Counted from the stretch's first letter, positions 48,169-59,062 are shown. The stretch: 64,000 nt of DNA from Staphylococcus sp. IVB6240 (GCF_025558425.1 NZ_CP094718.1:1364001-1428000); one strand, 5' to 3'. Notes: generated from the letters alone by a model not told the origin. Numbers and translations are program-made.

Positions 48169-49434
48169 ATGTATCAAACAATCGTTATTGGTGGTGGTCC
48201 TAGTGGCATTATGGCTGCAATCTCTGCCAGTCAAAACCATCAACGTGTTTTACTTATCGAAAAAAAGAAAGGTCTCGGTCGTAAACTAAAAATTTCTGGT
48301 GGTGGCCGATGTAATGTAACCAACAACCTCCCTTATGAAGAAATTATAAAAAACATTCCTGGTAATGGGAAATTTTTGTATAGTCCTTTTACACTTTTTG
48401 ATAACCAATCGATTATACAATTTTTCGAATCACGTGGACTTAAACTGAAAGAAGAAGATCACGGTCGAATGTTCCCGATAACTGATAAATCTCAAGACGT
48501 ATTAGATATTTTAATTGCAGAAATGAACAAACAACAAGTAGAAGTTATTGAAAATAGTCCTGTGACATCCGTAGCTTTTTCTGACGCACATTATACAGTT
48601 ACTTTAGAAGATGGTCACACACATCGTGCCAAATCTGTTGTCATTGCAACGGGTGGTACAAGTGTGCCACATACTGGTTCTACGGGTGATGGCTATCCAT
48701 TTGCTAAATCTTTTGGTCATACCATTACAGAATTATTCCCTACTGAAGTACCCATCAAATCCAATGAAGCTTTTATTAAAGCACAAACGTTAAAAGGTTT
48801 AAGTTTAAAAGATGTCGGTCTATCCGTCTTAAAAAAGAATGGAAAAAAGCGTATCACGCATCAAATGGATATGATTTTTACTCATTTTGGTATCAGTGGA
48901 CCTGTAGCACTTCGCTGTAGTCAATTTATCTATAAAGAACAAAAACAACAAAAGCGACAAGATATTCAAATACAGCTAGATGTTTTTCCTTCCATAAATG
49001 AAGAACAACTCAAACAAAAAATCATCAGTTTATTAAAAGATCAACCGGATAAAATCATTAAAAACGCGCTTAAAGGTCTCATTGAAACACGTTATTTACA
49101 TTTTATGATTGAACGTGCAGAAATTGATTTAGAAACAACCTATCATCATCTTAGCGCACAACAAATTAATCAATTAGCACATTTATTCAAAGCATTCACT
49201 TTTACAGTAAATGGCACATTACCAATAGAAAAGGCTTTTGTCACTGGTGGTGGTGTCTCAATTAAAGAAATCGTTCCAACAACGATGGGCTCAAAACTAC
49301 AAGATGGTTTATTCTTATGTGGAGAGGTACTTGATATCCACGGATATACAGGTGGTTACAATATTACAAGTGCCCTTGTAACAGGTTATGTTGCAGGCTA
49401 TCATGCTGGACAATTTGAACCTATCACTACTTAA
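48169..49434 (+). CDS. BaiN/HI0933-type FAD-dependent oxidoreductase
   Basis: A 421-residue flavoprotein. The Rossmann FAD motif is VIGGGPSGIMAAISA at about 5-19, followed by GRKLKISGGGRCNVTNN, the ATGGTSVPHTGSTGDGY block and the C-terminal GEVLDIHGYTGGYNITSALVTG. It is the YtfP/BaiN family, whose physiological substrate in staphylococci is not established. The start has GAAGGAGA upstream. It is monocistronic, ended by a strong hairpin. Confidence 0.9.
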   Translation: MYQTIVIGGGPSGIMAAISASQNHQRVLLIEKKKGLGRKLKISGGGRCNVTNNLPYEEIIKNIPGNGKFLYSPFTLFDNQSIIQFFESRGLKLKEEDHGRMFPITDKSQDVLDILIAEMNKQQVEVIENSPVTSVAFSDAHYTVTLEDGHTHRAKSVVIATGGTSVPHTGSTGDGYPFAKSFGHTITELFPTEVPIKSNEAFIKAQTLKGLSLKDVGLSVLKKNGKKRITHQMDMIFTHFGISGPVALRCSQFIYKEQKQQKRQDIQIQLDVFPSINEEQLKQKIISLLKDQPDKIIKNALKGLIETRYLHFMIERAEIDLETTYHHLSAQQINQLAHLFKAFTFTVNGTLPIEKAFVTGGGVSIKEIVPTTMGSKLQDGLFLCGEVLDIHGYTGGYNITSALVTGYVAGYHAGQFEPITT

Positions 49435-49449
49435 AAACAAACCTCTTAA

Positions 49450-49492
49450 AAGGAAGAGGGGGCTGAGACAATCATGCTCAGCTCCCTCTTTT
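49450..49492. terminator. Bidirectional terminator between the flavoprotein and rhodanese genes
   Basis: AAGAGGGGGCTGAG pairs with CTCAGCTCCCTCTT around an eight-base loop, followed by Ts on the plus strand. Confidence 0.88.
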
Positions 49493-49507
49493 CATCCTAT
49501 TTTGTTA

Positions 49508-49819
49508 TTAAATACCGTCGTATGTTAAACCACCGTCGCCCCATGCTTTCATGCCGCCTTCAACATTAACTGCATCGATATTGTGATCTGTTAAATAATC
49601 AACCACTCTCGCACTTCTTGCACCAGCAGCACAAACAATATAATATGTTTTGTTTGTATCAAATTCATCTAAATGATTTGGTACTTCTTGCATCGGAATA
49701 TGTTTAGCATCAGGAATCATCCCTAAAGCTACCTCTTCGTCTTCTCTCACGTCAACAACGTGTACTGGTTCATTGCTTAATAACTTTTCTTTAAGCTGAT
49801 CCATTTGTATTTCTTTCAT
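49508..49819 (-). CDS. Rhodanese-domain protein
   Basis: A 103-residue single rhodanese domain with the active-site loop CAAGARSARVV (Cys63) and the CH2-like DVREDEEVALGMIPDAKHIP region. Such proteins carry persulfide sulfur; the acceptor is unknown. The ATG at 49819 (MKEIQMDQLKE) has AGGAGTG upstream; the longer frame to 49846 overlaps leuS and lacks a site. It follows leuS closely and may be expressed from its transcript. Confidence 0.9.
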   Translation of the reverse strand: MKEIQMDQLKEKLLSNEPVHVVDVREDEEVALGMIPDAKHIPMQEVPNHLDEFDTNKTYYIVCAAGARSARVVDYLTDHNIDAVNVEGGMKAWGDGGLTYDGI

Positions 49820-49832
49820 CGTCTCACTCCTA

Positions 49833-52244
49833 TTATTTCGCAACAATATTGACTAGTTTTTGTGGTACCGCAATGACTTTTTTAATTTCTTTGCCTTCTA
49901 AGTTTGCTTGAACATTCTCATCTTCTAATGCAATACGTTCCATTTCTTCTCTTGATGTATCTTTTGAGATTTCAAGTTTCGCACGTACTTTACCATTGAT
50001 TTGTACTACGATTTCAACATTATCTGCTTGTAACAATGCTTCATCAAATGTAGGCCATGGTTGGTACGTAATTGTACTTTCATGTCCTAAAATAGACCAC
50101 AATTCTTCACCGATATGCGGTGCGATTGGTGCAATCATTTTTACAAAACCTTCAACATAGACACGGTTAATCGCATCTGCTTTGTATCCTTCGTTAATAA
50201 ATACCATCAGCTGACTAATCGCTGTATTGAAGTTCAATGATTCAAAGTCTTCTGTGACTTTCTTAACAGTTTGATGATACACTTGTTCTAATTTTGGTGT
50301 TGCTTCATCAACCACTTTGTCAGATAACTTATGATCTTCTGTAACGAATAAACGCCAAATACGATCTAAGAATCGACGTGCACCATCTAAGCCAGTTTCA
50401 CTCCATGCAATGGAAGCATCAAGTGGTCCCATAAACATTTCATATAGGCGTAATGTATCCGCCCCATGTGATGCAACGATTTCATCAGGGTTTACAACAT
50501 TACCTTTAGACTTACTCATTTTTTCATTACCTTCACCAAGAATCATACCTTGGTTGAAAAGTTTCTGGAATGGCTCTTTTGTTGGTACAACACCTAAATC
50601 GTATAATACTTTGTGCCAGAAACGTGCATACAATAAGTGAAGCACGGCATGTTCAACACCACCGATATATAAGTCAACAGGCAACCAATGTTTTAATTTT
50701 TCAGGGTCTGCAAGCATTTGATCATTTTTAGGATCAATATAGCGTAAGTAGTACCAGCAGCTACCTGCCCATTGTGGCATCGTATTTGTTTCACGACGTC
50801 CCTTCATACCTGTCTTTTCATCGACAACATTTACAAATTCTTCACTGTTCGCAAGTGGTGATTCACCAGTACCTGATGGCTTGATTTGATCCATTTTTGG
50901 TAACAATAGTGGTAATTCAGATTCAGGAACTGTTGTCATAGATCCATCTTCCCAGTGGATAACTGGAATTGGTTCACCCCAATAACGTTGACGACTGAAT
51001 AACCAATCACGTAGTTTATAGTTAACTTTACGCTCACCAGCACCTTTTTCTTCTAAAATTGCAATGGCTTTTTCGATTGCTTCAGCATTATTCAATCCGT
51101 CTAAGTCACCTGAATTCACATGACGACCGTCTCCTGTATAAACAGGCGTATCTTCTTCGTGTTCGATGACATTGACAACATCCAAGTTAAATGTTTCAGC
51201 AAATTCATAATCACGTTCATCATGACCTGGTACTGCCATCACAGCACCTGTTCCGTATGATGCAAGCACGTAATCAGCAATCCATACAGGAATTTGTGCA
51301 CCAGATAATGGATGGATCGCATAAGCACCTGTAAATACACCTGTTTTTTCTTTTGCTAAGTCAGTACGTTCTAAGTCAGATTTTTTAGCTGCTTCTTGTT
51401 GATAAGCACGTACTTTTTCAATTTGTTCATCTGTTGTAATTTCATCCACAAGCTGGTGTTCCGGGCTTAATACGATAAACGTTGCACCATATAGTGTGTC
51501 AGGACGTGTTGTGAATACTTCTACATTTTCATTTGTTGATGCAATATCAAAGCGAACACGTGCCCCTTCTGAACGACCAATCCAGTTACGTTGCATATCT
51601 TTAATTGATTCAGGCCAATCTAAATCTTCTAAGTCTTCTAATAGACGATCTGCATATTCAGTGATTTTTAAAACCCATTGTTTCATCGGACGACGAACAA
51701 CTGGATGGCCACCACGTTCAGATACACCATCAATGACTTCTTCGTTTGATAAAACTGTGCCAAGCGCTTCACACCAGTTTACTGGAATTTCATCGATGTA
51801 AGCTAATCCTTTTTTATAAAGTTGAATGAAAATCCATTGTGTCCATTTATAGTATTCAGGGTCAGTTGTGCTGACTTCTCGATCCCAATCATAACTAAAT
51901 CCAAGTTCTTGAATTTGACGCTTAAATGTTTGGATATTCGCTTTTGTAAAATCAGCTGGATCATTTCCAGTATCTAACGCATATTGTTCTGCAGGTAAAC
52001 CAAACGCATCCCAACCCATTGGGTGTAATACATTGTACCCTTGCATACGCTTATATCGTGAAATAATATCTGTAGCTGTGTAGCCTTCAGGATGACCTAC
52101 ATGTAATCCTGCACCTGATGGATATGGAAACATATCTAATGCATAAAATTTCTTTTGTCCCAAGTTATCCTCTGTTTTAAATGTTTTGTTTTCTAACCAA
52201 TATTTTTGCCACTTCTTTTCAATTTGCTTATGATCATAGTTCAC
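49833..52244 (-). CDS. leuS: Leucyl-tRNA synthetase
   Basis: An 803-residue class I synthetase. The HIGH-type motif is in [19 protein letters not shown] (about 41-59), the CP1 editing domain (about 220-410) has [12 protein letters not shown] and [12 protein letters not shown], and the KMSKS motif is [13 protein letters not shown]. An anticodon-binding helical domain and a C-terminal domain ending [10 protein letters not shown] follow. All key blocks look intact. The ribosome site is GGAGG. Expression is controlled by an upstream Leu T-box. Confidence 0.97.
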   Translation of the reverse strand: MNYDHKQIEKKWQKYWLENKTFKTEDNLGQKKFYALDMFPYPSGAGLHVGHPEGYTATDIISRYKRMQGYNVLHPMGWDAFGLPAEQYALDTGNDPADFTKANIQTFKRQIQELGFSYDWDREVSTTDPEYYKWTQWIFIQLYKKGLAYIDEIPVNWCEALGTVLSNEEVIDGVSERGGHPVVRRPMKQWVLKITEYADRLLEDLEDLDWPESIKDMQRNWIGRSEGARVRFDIASTNENVEVFTTRPDTLYGATFIVLSPEHQLVDEITTDEQIEKVRAYQQEAAKKSDLERTDLAKEKTGVFTGAYAIHPLSGAQIPVWIADYVLASYGTGAVMAVPGHDERDYEFAETFNLDVVNVIEHEEDTPVYTGDGRHVNSGDLDGLNNAEAIEKAIAILEEKGAGERKVNYKLRDWLFSRQRYWGEPIPVIHWEDGSMTTVPESELPLLLPKMDQIKPSGTGESPLANSEEFVNVVDEKTGMKGRRETNTMPQWAGSCWYYLRYIDPKNDQMLADPEKLKHWLPVDLYIGGVEHAVLHLLYARFWHKVLYDLGVVPTKEPFQKLFNQGMILGEGNEKMSKSKGNVVNPDEIVASHGADTLRLYEMFMGPLDASIAWSETGLDGARRFLDRIWRLFVTEDHKLSDKVVDEATPKLEQVYHQTVKKVTEDFESLNFNTAISQLMVFINEGYKADAINRVYVEGFVKMIAPIAPHIGEELWSILGHESTITYQPWPTFDEALLQADNVEIVVQINGKVRAKLEISKDTSREEMERIALEDENVQANLEGKEIKKVIAVPQKLVNIVAK

Positions 52245-52261
52245 AGCAGAGACCTCCTAAA

Positions 52262-52497
52262 ATACAAAAAACACCTCAAACTACTGTTATTCTATAGAGG
52301 GACGACAAATTTGCCGCGGTACCACCCTCATTCACATATGTGCACTTCATTTTAATAGTTGAGATGTTTTATTATTTATTTTTATGATGGCAAGTTCATT
52401 TAACTGTAAACGTTAGTTCGCACCCCCACTAACTCTCTGTAGATTACATATTAAATTACTACTCCGAAATTTAATTATCAATATAATGAATATATCA
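52262..52497 (-). promoter_or_regulatory. T-box leader of leuS (Leu specifier CUU)
   Basis: The core GGTGGTACCGCGG (complement of 52314-52326) is canonical. The specifier region reads GAACTTGCC with codon CUU (complement of 52392-52394), preceded by the Stem I motif AGAGAGTTAGTGGGGG. A T run at about 52266-52271 (minus strand) ends the terminator before leuS. It has the same layout as the tyrS leader in this window. Confidence 0.9.
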
Positions 52498-52503
52498 TAC
52501 TCT

Positions 52504-52532
52504 ATAATAGGCAATTTAATGCGTTGTTGCAA
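52504..52532 (-). promoter_or_regulatory. leuS promoter
   Basis: TTGCAA (complement of 52527-52532) and TATTAT (complement of 52504-52509) with a 17-base spacer start the T-box leader. To its right (52535-52740) is a half-copy of the GTGGGACAGAG repeat and otherwise nothing recognisable. Confidence 0.65.
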
Positions 52533-52745
52533 GTATAAAGTGGGACAGAGATCATTTTCACAATAAAAGGTTTCGTCATTCCTTATTAGCAAAGCTTACT
52601 AAATGTTTTGCAGGGAAGCACTACGACAAAATCATTGCAAATGTTTATGGCTCTCTAGTTCTCCCATAGTTTTTAATACACATGGTTAATTCATTCATCT
52701 TCTTTCATTATACTCGTTACTAAATTGAAAGGAAGACCGTGCACT

Positions 52746-53933
52746 TTACATTTCAGCTTTCGATTCTCGATTGCGAATTCCTCGATCAAATATCGCCAAG
52801 AAAAATCCAGCAATTACTAACAGACCAATCATTGATAAAAACATTGTCTGCATGTCAAAGTAGTCTACGATTAACCCACCAAGCAATGGTCCTAATGCCT
52901 TACCTACTGTTGAAGCCGCATTGACAATTCCTTGATACACACCTTGTCTTCCAATCGGTGCCAATTGATCTGCAATCGTCGGTACTGCTGGCCAAATAAA
53001 CATTTCTGCAAATGTCATAATCACCATACCGACAACAAAAATTGAGAACGACATAGCAAAGCTCGTGACAAAAAATGAAATGATAAGAATAAACAAGCCT
53101 ACATAAAGTTGTTTTTTCATCTGTCCACGTAACATTTGAATCACTGGTAAAATGAGTGGTTGTCCAAGAAGAATCATCACACCATTAATCGTCCATAATA
53201 AACTGTATTGTGGCATTGAAATGCCAATTTGTTGTGTGAAAGATGCAATGGTTGTTTGCCACTGTACGTATGCAATCCAACAAAAAGCGAACATCACACA
53301 TAGCAGAATTAGCGCAATAAAATTCTTTTTATCTTGAATAGATGTGACCTCATCTAACATATGTGGTTGCTTAACTTTTGCTTCATATGTCACATTAAAT
53401 TTAAATACAGCAATGACAAAAAAGGCAACATACATTAATAAGTTTGCAAGAAATATATAATCAAAACTAAAGTTCGCTACAATACCACCTAATGCTGCAC
53501 CAAGCGCTACACCAATATTCTGCGCTAAATAAACGGCATTAAATGTTTTACGTCCCCCTTGTGGCCACACTGCCCCCGCCATTGCATAAATTGCAGGGAT
53601 AATCATCCCTCCTCCAAAGCCCAGCATAATAAGCCAAATAGCATACCAAGGCCAACCGTGAAAAAAGTTCAGTAAACAAGTCGCTACTAAACTAAAAATG
53701 GTTCCTATCATAATTGTGCTATAAACACCTAATCGGTCAAACATCGTTCCACCAAGCAGATTGCCACCTATCATTCCAATTGAGTTGATCATAAGTACCA
53801 ATCCAGCTGTACTCAGTGACTTATCCAACTCCTGTGCCATATATATTGTATTAAGTGGCCATAAGAAACTCGCTCCTGTAATATTGATTGCCATACCGAT
53901 CACTAACCACCAAATTGCACTCGGCATACGCAT
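52746..53933 (-). CDS. Major facilitator superfamily transporter
   Basis: A 395-residue MFS protein with about 12 hydrophobic segments and the loop 2-3 motif GGTMFDRLGVYSTIMIG (GX3DRxGRR type), of the drug/proton antiporter-like 12-helix group. The substrate is unknown. I take the ATG at 53933 (MRMPSAIWWLVIGMAI) with AAAGAGGCG upstream; the open frame extends to 54095 but would overlap the divergent gene and add a non-MFS tail. Staphylococcal orthologues sit at the same place before the radical SAM gene. Confidence 0.87.
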   Translation of the reverse strand: MRMPSAIWWLVIGMAINITGASFLWPLNTIYMAQELDKSLSTAGLVLMINSIGMIGGNLLGGTMFDRLGVYSTIMIGTIFSLVATCLLNFFHGWPWYAIWLIMLGFGGGMIIPAIYAMAGAVWPQGGRKTFNAVYLAQNIGVALGAALGGIVANFSFDYIFLANLLMYVAFFVIAVFKFNVTYEAKVKQPHMLDEVTSIQDKKNFIALILLCVMFAFCWIAYVQWQTTIASFTQQIGISMPQYSLLWTINGVMILLGQPLILPVIQMLRGQMKKQLYVGLFILIISFFVTSFAMSFSIFVVGMVIMTFAEMFIWPAVPTIADQLAPIGRQGVYQGIVNAASTVGKALGPLLGGLIVDYFDMQTMFLSMIGLLVIAGFFLAIFDRGIRNRESKAEM

Positions 53934-54050
53934 TGAAATCGCCTCTTTCTTTTTCAGTCTCATGCACCAATATAACATGACATTGAAAAATATGGTAAAA
54001 TCTTTGAATATATTGCCATAAATAGAAGGGACATAGAAGGGACGAGAAAC

Positions 54051-55562
<1,512 letters not shown>

Positions 55563-55564
<2 letters not shown>

Positions 55565-55604
55565 AAAACTGGTGAGATCTGTTTATAGATCTCACCAGTT
55601 TTTT
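55563..55604. terminator. Bidirectional terminator between mnmM and rot
   Basis: A perfect stem of about 18 bp (AAAACTGGTGAGATCT with AGATCTCACCAGTTTT), a six-base loop, and T/A tails on both sides. Confidence 0.93.
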
Positions 55605-55639
55605 ATCTGATTGAAATGGTTAGACCCTTATGGGAATAG

Positions 55640-56050
55640 TTAGACTTGCGCCATATCCAATACTTTTTTAAAACTTTGGCTCATTTTCATTTTATGTTGC
55701 TTAATTTCAGTTGCAATATCCGTTACAAGTTCATGCTGCTTATCACGCATGTCTTCATTGTAATATATCAACACCGTACGTTCATCATTGACTGGTCGCT
55801 CTTTGTAAATCCATTTCATATTAACAAGGTGATTATATGTTTTTGAGCGTTTATAAGACTTTATTGGCACAAACTGATCCATCTCTTTAAGTGTCATACC
55901 ACCTTTTTCCCATAGCGTTAATAGTATGAGCAACTCTTCCTTAGTTAATTCGTATTTTTCTGCGATAGTAACAAAAACTGATTCAATTTCGGATTGCAAT
56001 GAAAATAGAGCTTTAATCCCACTTTTTTGTTCTACTTTACTGTCTTCCAT
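55640..56050 (-). CDS. rot: SarA-family regulator Rot
   Basis: A 136-residue winged-helix protein of the SarA/MarR family. The core LTKEELLILLTLWEKGGMTL, the KEMDQFV segment and the wing WIYKERPVNDERTVLIYY closely follow Rot of S. aureus, the global repressor of toxin genes and activator of surface proteins. The N-terminal 17 residues and the C-terminal helix diverge more. The ATG at 56050 has GGGAG eight bases upstream. A 25-base palindrome lies about 85 bases upstream of the start. Confidence 0.88.
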   Translation of the reverse strand: MEDSKVEQKSGIKALFSLQSEIESVFVTIAEKYELTKEELLILLTLWEKGGMTLKEMDQFVPIKSYKRSKTYNHLVNMKWIYKERPVNDERTVLIYYNEDMRDKQHELVTDIATEIKQHKMKMSQSFKKVLDMAQV

Positions 56051-56087
56051 CAATAATTCTCCCATCTACAATACATATTCATCACTA

Positions 56088-56093
56088 ATTATA
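56088..56093 (-). promoter_or_regulatory. Candidate rot promoter (-10 element)
   Basis: A perfect TATAAT (complement of 56088-56093) lies 38 bases before the rot start codon. The best -35 candidates (TTGATG at 15-base spacing) are poor, suggesting an activator or repressor-dependent promoter. Confidence 0.45.
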
Positions 56094-56131
56094 TACCCGT
56101 CAAATTTTCATCAAAACAAAATAACATAGTT

Positions 56132-56156
56132 CAATTTAAAATTTATTTTTAAATTG
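56132..56156. promoter_or_regulatory. Palindrome upstream of rot
   Basis: Two perfect 10-base arms, CAATTTAAAA and TTTTAAATTG, surround TTTAT, about 40 bases upstream of the rot -10. Placement fits an operator for a regulator of rot (SarA-family proteins prefer such AT-rich sites), but no factor can be named. Confidence 0.5.
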
Positions 56157-56272
56157 TATGATGTAACATCAAAAATACACCTAGAGTTCTTTTGTATATT
56201 TTAAGTTGTTTTTACACTTACATTCACAGTCAATCATCATTATAATATATTTCAAAAAACACTCATTTAAAT

Positions 56273-56305
56273 AAAAAAAGACACACCCAATATAGGAGTG
56301 TGCCT
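56273..56305 (-). terminator. ldh terminator
   Basis: Reading leftward, GGCACACTC pairs with GGGTGTGTC around an AT loop and is followed by TTTTTTT, about 20 bases after the ldh stop. Confidence 0.85.
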
Positions 56306-56321
56306 TTCAATCGTGTCACTA

Positions 56322-57272
56322 TTAGAATAAGTGGCTAATTGAATCTTGCATATCTTTAAGAATCTTAGAAGATTTTTCAAATTTAGCTTGTTCTTCTTCA
56401 TTTAATGGTGTTTCGATAATACGAACTGCACCTTCTCCATTAACAACAGTTGGCACACCAGTATAAACACCTTCTACACCGTACTCACCTTCTAAGTAAC
56501 TAGAAACAGTTAATACTACATTTTGGTTACGTAAAATTGCTTTAGAAATATGCATTAAGCCCATTGCTACACCATAGTAAGTAGCACCTTTTGCTTTAAT
56601 GATATCGTAAGCTGCGTCACGTGTATTTACATAGATATCTTCAATAAGATGTTCTTTTTCTGGATCATTTTTTAATAAATCATATAGTGGTTGACCTGCG
56701 ATTGTTGCACTTGACCATACTGGTACTTCTGAGTCACCATGCTCACCAATAATATTTGCGTGTACACTTGATGGTGCAACATCGAATACTTCACTTAATA
56801 AGTGTTTGAAACGTGCTGTATCTAAGATTGTACCTGAACCAATGACTTTGTGTTTTGGTAAACCTGAGTATTTTAAAGTAACGTAAGTTAAAACGTCTAC
56901 TGGATTTGCAGCAATTAAGAAGATACCGTCAAATCCACTTTCCATAATTGGTGTGATGATACCTTTATAAATTTTAGCGTTCTTTTCAACTAAGTCTAAA
57001 CGTGTTTCACCAACTTTTTGTGGTGCACCAGCACAGATGACAATTAAATCTGCATCGCCACAGTCAGAGTATTGGCCCGCTTTAACTTTTACAGGAGACA
57101 TTGCATAAGGTGCCCCGTGACTTAAGTCAAGTACATCACCAAGTACTTTGTCTTCGTTAATATCAATAATTACTAATTCGTCTGCTACACCTTGACTCAC
57201 CATTGTGAATGCATAGCTTGCACCTACTGCACCGTTCCCTACTAATACTACTTTATTACCTTTTTTCGCCAT
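56322..57272 (-). CDS. ldh: L-lactate dehydrogenase
   Basis: A 316-residue NAD-dependent LDH with the Rossmann motif [14 protein letters not shown] (about 9-22), the Arg loop [11 protein letters not shown], and the catalytic His178 in [14 protein letters not shown]. It regenerates NAD+ in fermentation. The ATG at 57272 ([11 protein letters not shown]) is preceded by GGAGAG; the open frame beyond it lies in the promoter region. A Rex-type operator overlaps the promoter, so induction under low oxygen or high NADH is expected. Family-specific markers do not tell ldh1 from ldh2 by eye. Confidence 0.95.
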   Translation of the reverse strand: MAKKGNKVVLVGNGAVGASYAFTMVSQGVADELVIIDINEDKVLGDVLDLSHGAPYAMSPVKVKAGQYSDCGDADLIVICAGAPQKVGETRLDLVEKNAKIYKGIITPIMESGFDGIFLIAANPVDVLTYVTLKYSGLPKHKVIGSGTILDTARFKHLLSEVFDVAPSSVHANIIGEHGDSEVPVWSSATIAGQPLYDLLKNDPEKEHLIEDIYVNTRDAAYDIIKAKGATYYGVAMGLMHISKAILRNQNVVLTVSSYLEGEYGVEGVYTGVPTVVNGEGAVRIIETPLNEEEQAKFEKSSKILKDMQDSISHLF

Positions 57273-57322
57273 GAAGATTCTCTCCAATCTATCTATTTTA
57301 AAATTATTAATCTCGAAATATA

Positions 57323-57338
57323 TGTGAAGCATTTCACA
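57323..57338. promoter_or_regulatory. Rex operator of ldh
   Basis: TGTGAAGCATTTCACA, extended to a 22-base inverted repeat at 57320-57341, matches the staphylococcal Rex site (TTGTGAAWWWWTTCACAA) in both half sites. It lies just downstream of the -10, where Rex would block transcription until NADH rises. Confidence 0.82.
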
Positions 57339-57343
57339 TATAT

Positions 57344-57372
57344 AATTTATCACGCTTCAACTTGAAGTTCAA
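57344..57372 (-). promoter_or_regulatory. ldh promoter
   Basis: TTGAAC (complement of 57367-57372) and TAAATT (complement of 57344-57349) with a 17-base spacer, immediately upstream of the Rex site. Confidence 0.62.
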
Positions 57373-57454
57373 GCAGAATCAAATATTCATAAATAATTTT
57401 AAAATAGTAGTGTCACTTAATTGTTGAAATTAGTAGATATTTACAAGAAAAACG

Positions 57455-57607
57455 TTAAATATTAAAGTTCAACTCTTTTTTTTCTAAACCAAATATTAAT
57501 AACCCAATTACAACTGGTAATAAAATAGGTAGGAAAATTGATCCAATTAAAAAACCTAATATCATTACCAACCAAAATGAGTCTATTTGATAGTTTCCAA
57601 ATGTCAA
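57455..57607 (-). CDS. Small single-span membrane protein (50 residues)
   Basis: A 50-residue frame from TTG 57607, with AGGAGG six bases upstream. It reads MTFGNYQIDSFWLVMILG, then a hydrophobic stretch LIGSIFLPILLPVVIGLLIF (about 19-40), then a charged tail. The start codon and size put it below usual gene-finder limits. It begins 13 bases after the stop of the 93-residue membrane protein, so both belong to one small operon. No family is recognised. It could be an immunity, toxin or accessory membrane peptide. Confidence 0.6.
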   Translation of the reverse strand: MTFGNYQIDSFWLVMILGFLIGSIFLPILLPVVIGLLIFGLEKKELNFNI

Positions 57608-57620
57608 AGTTATTCCTCCT

Positions 57621-57902
57621 CTATTTTATATTTATAATTATATTCAATAAAAAGTAAATCATACTCACTAATATTGAATATAATATAGAAAAAGTAAATA
57701 CAACTCTACTATTTCTATATAAAATTAAACTTTTCAAGATGATAAAAAGTAAAATATTAAGTATAATAGATAACCAAGTAATCTCAGCGCCTATTATATA
57801 TTCAAATAAGTAGTATACTAAAGATATTATAACATTGAGTGTAATAAATATTAATTGAGAGTTTAAGACTAAACTCAAAGTTTTTTTTAAATATTGTTTC
57901 AC
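57621..57902 (-). CDS. Small three-span membrane protein (93 residues)
   Basis: A 93-residue, very hydrophobic, AT-rich protein with about three transmembrane segments (roughly 14-38, 41-60 and 67-90) and a basic N-terminus. The only start available is GTG at 57902, with no separate ribosome site. It follows the TGA of a broken upstream frame by one base, so it was probably expressed by translational coupling. It is not recognised. Codon use and AT content differ from the neighbouring core genes. Confidence 0.6.
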   Translation of the reverse strand: MKQYLKKTLSLVLNSQLIFITLNVIISLVYYLFEYIIGAEITWLSIILNILLFIILKSLILYRNSRVVFTFSILYSILVSMIYFLLNIIINIK

Positions 57903-57903
57903 C

Positions 57904-58068
57904 TCAAATTCGAATTATAATTCCATCAGTACCAATAGTTCCAGTAATTAATTTATAACTTAAAACTCCTGAAAAAATCGATTTAACATTAGCATTTACC
58001 TATCGTTTTATAAAACTATCTAGCGTTAGCACTATTTCTTTATTATTAAAACTTATGTCAATGTATTT
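57904..58068 (-). pseudogene. Degenerate gene fragment upstream of the small membrane proteins
   Basis: The minus-strand frame reads IDISFNNKEIVLTLDSFIKR, a TAG at 58000-58002, then VNANVKSIFSGVLSYKLITG and a short tail to TGA at 57904-57906. Both halves look protein-like and share a frame, suggesting a gene interrupted by a nonsense mutation and lacking its 5' end. The downstream 93-residue gene starts one base after its stop. It is not recognised. Confidence 0.5.
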
Positions 58069-58877
58069 TCATCTTCTACTACAAATCCTGCAGTAAACAC
58101 ACGATTGTTTAAAAAGCTCAAAATATAGCGCATCACCGCTTCACGTTCTGGTTCATTATGGACTTCATGCGCAAGACCTTGCCATGCCTTAAAGTATAAT
58201 TCTTCATGATCGCACACAGATACGATTTGACGTGTCACATGAATATCAGTCACACGATCCTCAGTTCCGTACATCAAGCAAAGTGGGACAGTTTTCATTT
58301 CTTTAATATGATCTGTTGTTTCTTTCATATTTTTAATGACTTCTTGGTACCAATGATAACTCACTTTTTTCAGCATCAAGGCATCATTTAATGTTTCTTC
58401 TTGTACTTCTTTATTTGATGTTAAATCCGTTACATCAAACCCTAAATCAAATTTCGCTGACTTCGATACGTCACCAACATTTGAAGCTAAAATATTTTTA
58501 CGTGTGCGTGCATTATTTTGAAATGCTAAAAGTGGAGAAATTAATACAAGCCCTTCAATATCTAATTCTACTTTTTCAAGTAAATTCATAGATATTAAAC
58601 CACCCAAACCTACGCCAATCATAAATATAGGAAGATTGTAGCCTTCAGCAATTTTCAGCCACTCTAAAACTGATTCATGATATAATTCAAAACTTTCAAC
58701 TTGTCCTTTATTCATTCGTGATGTTTGACCTTGACCTGGTAAGTCACCCATAATCACGTGATAACCGTTTCTTCTTAAGTGTGTAATCACATATGCATAT
58801 CGTCCTGTATGTTCTAAAATATTGTGAACAATCACAACGACACCTTTTACTTCACTAACTGTTTCCCATTTCCACAT
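58053..58877 (-). CDS. Alpha/beta hydrolase (lysophospholipase-like) with non-canonical nucleophile
   Basis: A 274-residue alpha/beta-hydrolase-fold protein of the serine aminopeptidase S33/monoacylglycerol lipase group. The oxyanion region VVIVHNILEHTGRY, GDLPGQGQTS, the acid-site YGTEDRVTD and the His-site LAHEVHNEPER are recognisable. The nucleophile elbow, normally GXSXG, reads Gly88-Val-Gly90-Leu-Gly92, so Ser is absent. It may act by another residue or be non-catalytic. No signal peptide is present. The last bases overlap the degenerate fragment downstream. Confidence 0.83.
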   Translation of the reverse strand: MWKWETVSEVKGVVVIVHNILEHTGRYAYVITHLRRNGYHVIMGDLPGQGQTSRMNKGQVESFELYHESVLEWLKIAEGYNLPIFMIGVGLGGLISMNLLEKVELDIEGLVLISPLLAFQNNARTRKNILASNVGDVSKSAKFDLGFDVTDLTSNKEVQEETLNDALMLKKVSYHWYQEVIKNMKETTDHIKEMKTVPLCLMYGTEDRVTDIHVTRQIVSVCDHEELYFKAWQGLAHEVHNEPEREAVMRYILSFLNNRVFTAGFVVEDENTLT

Positions 58878-59062
58878 ATCATATCTAACCTTTCTTACTT
58901 AACACTTTACATTTCATTATAGCTTGTACAATCATAGAAATGCTAATAAAACCAAATCTTACCTACAAAAAATACGATTATTTAATTTCGCAAATCACTT
59001 TATAAAAAAATTAATTACCCGCCATATTTGCGCTTGAACTATTTTGTTGTAAAAATTCATTA

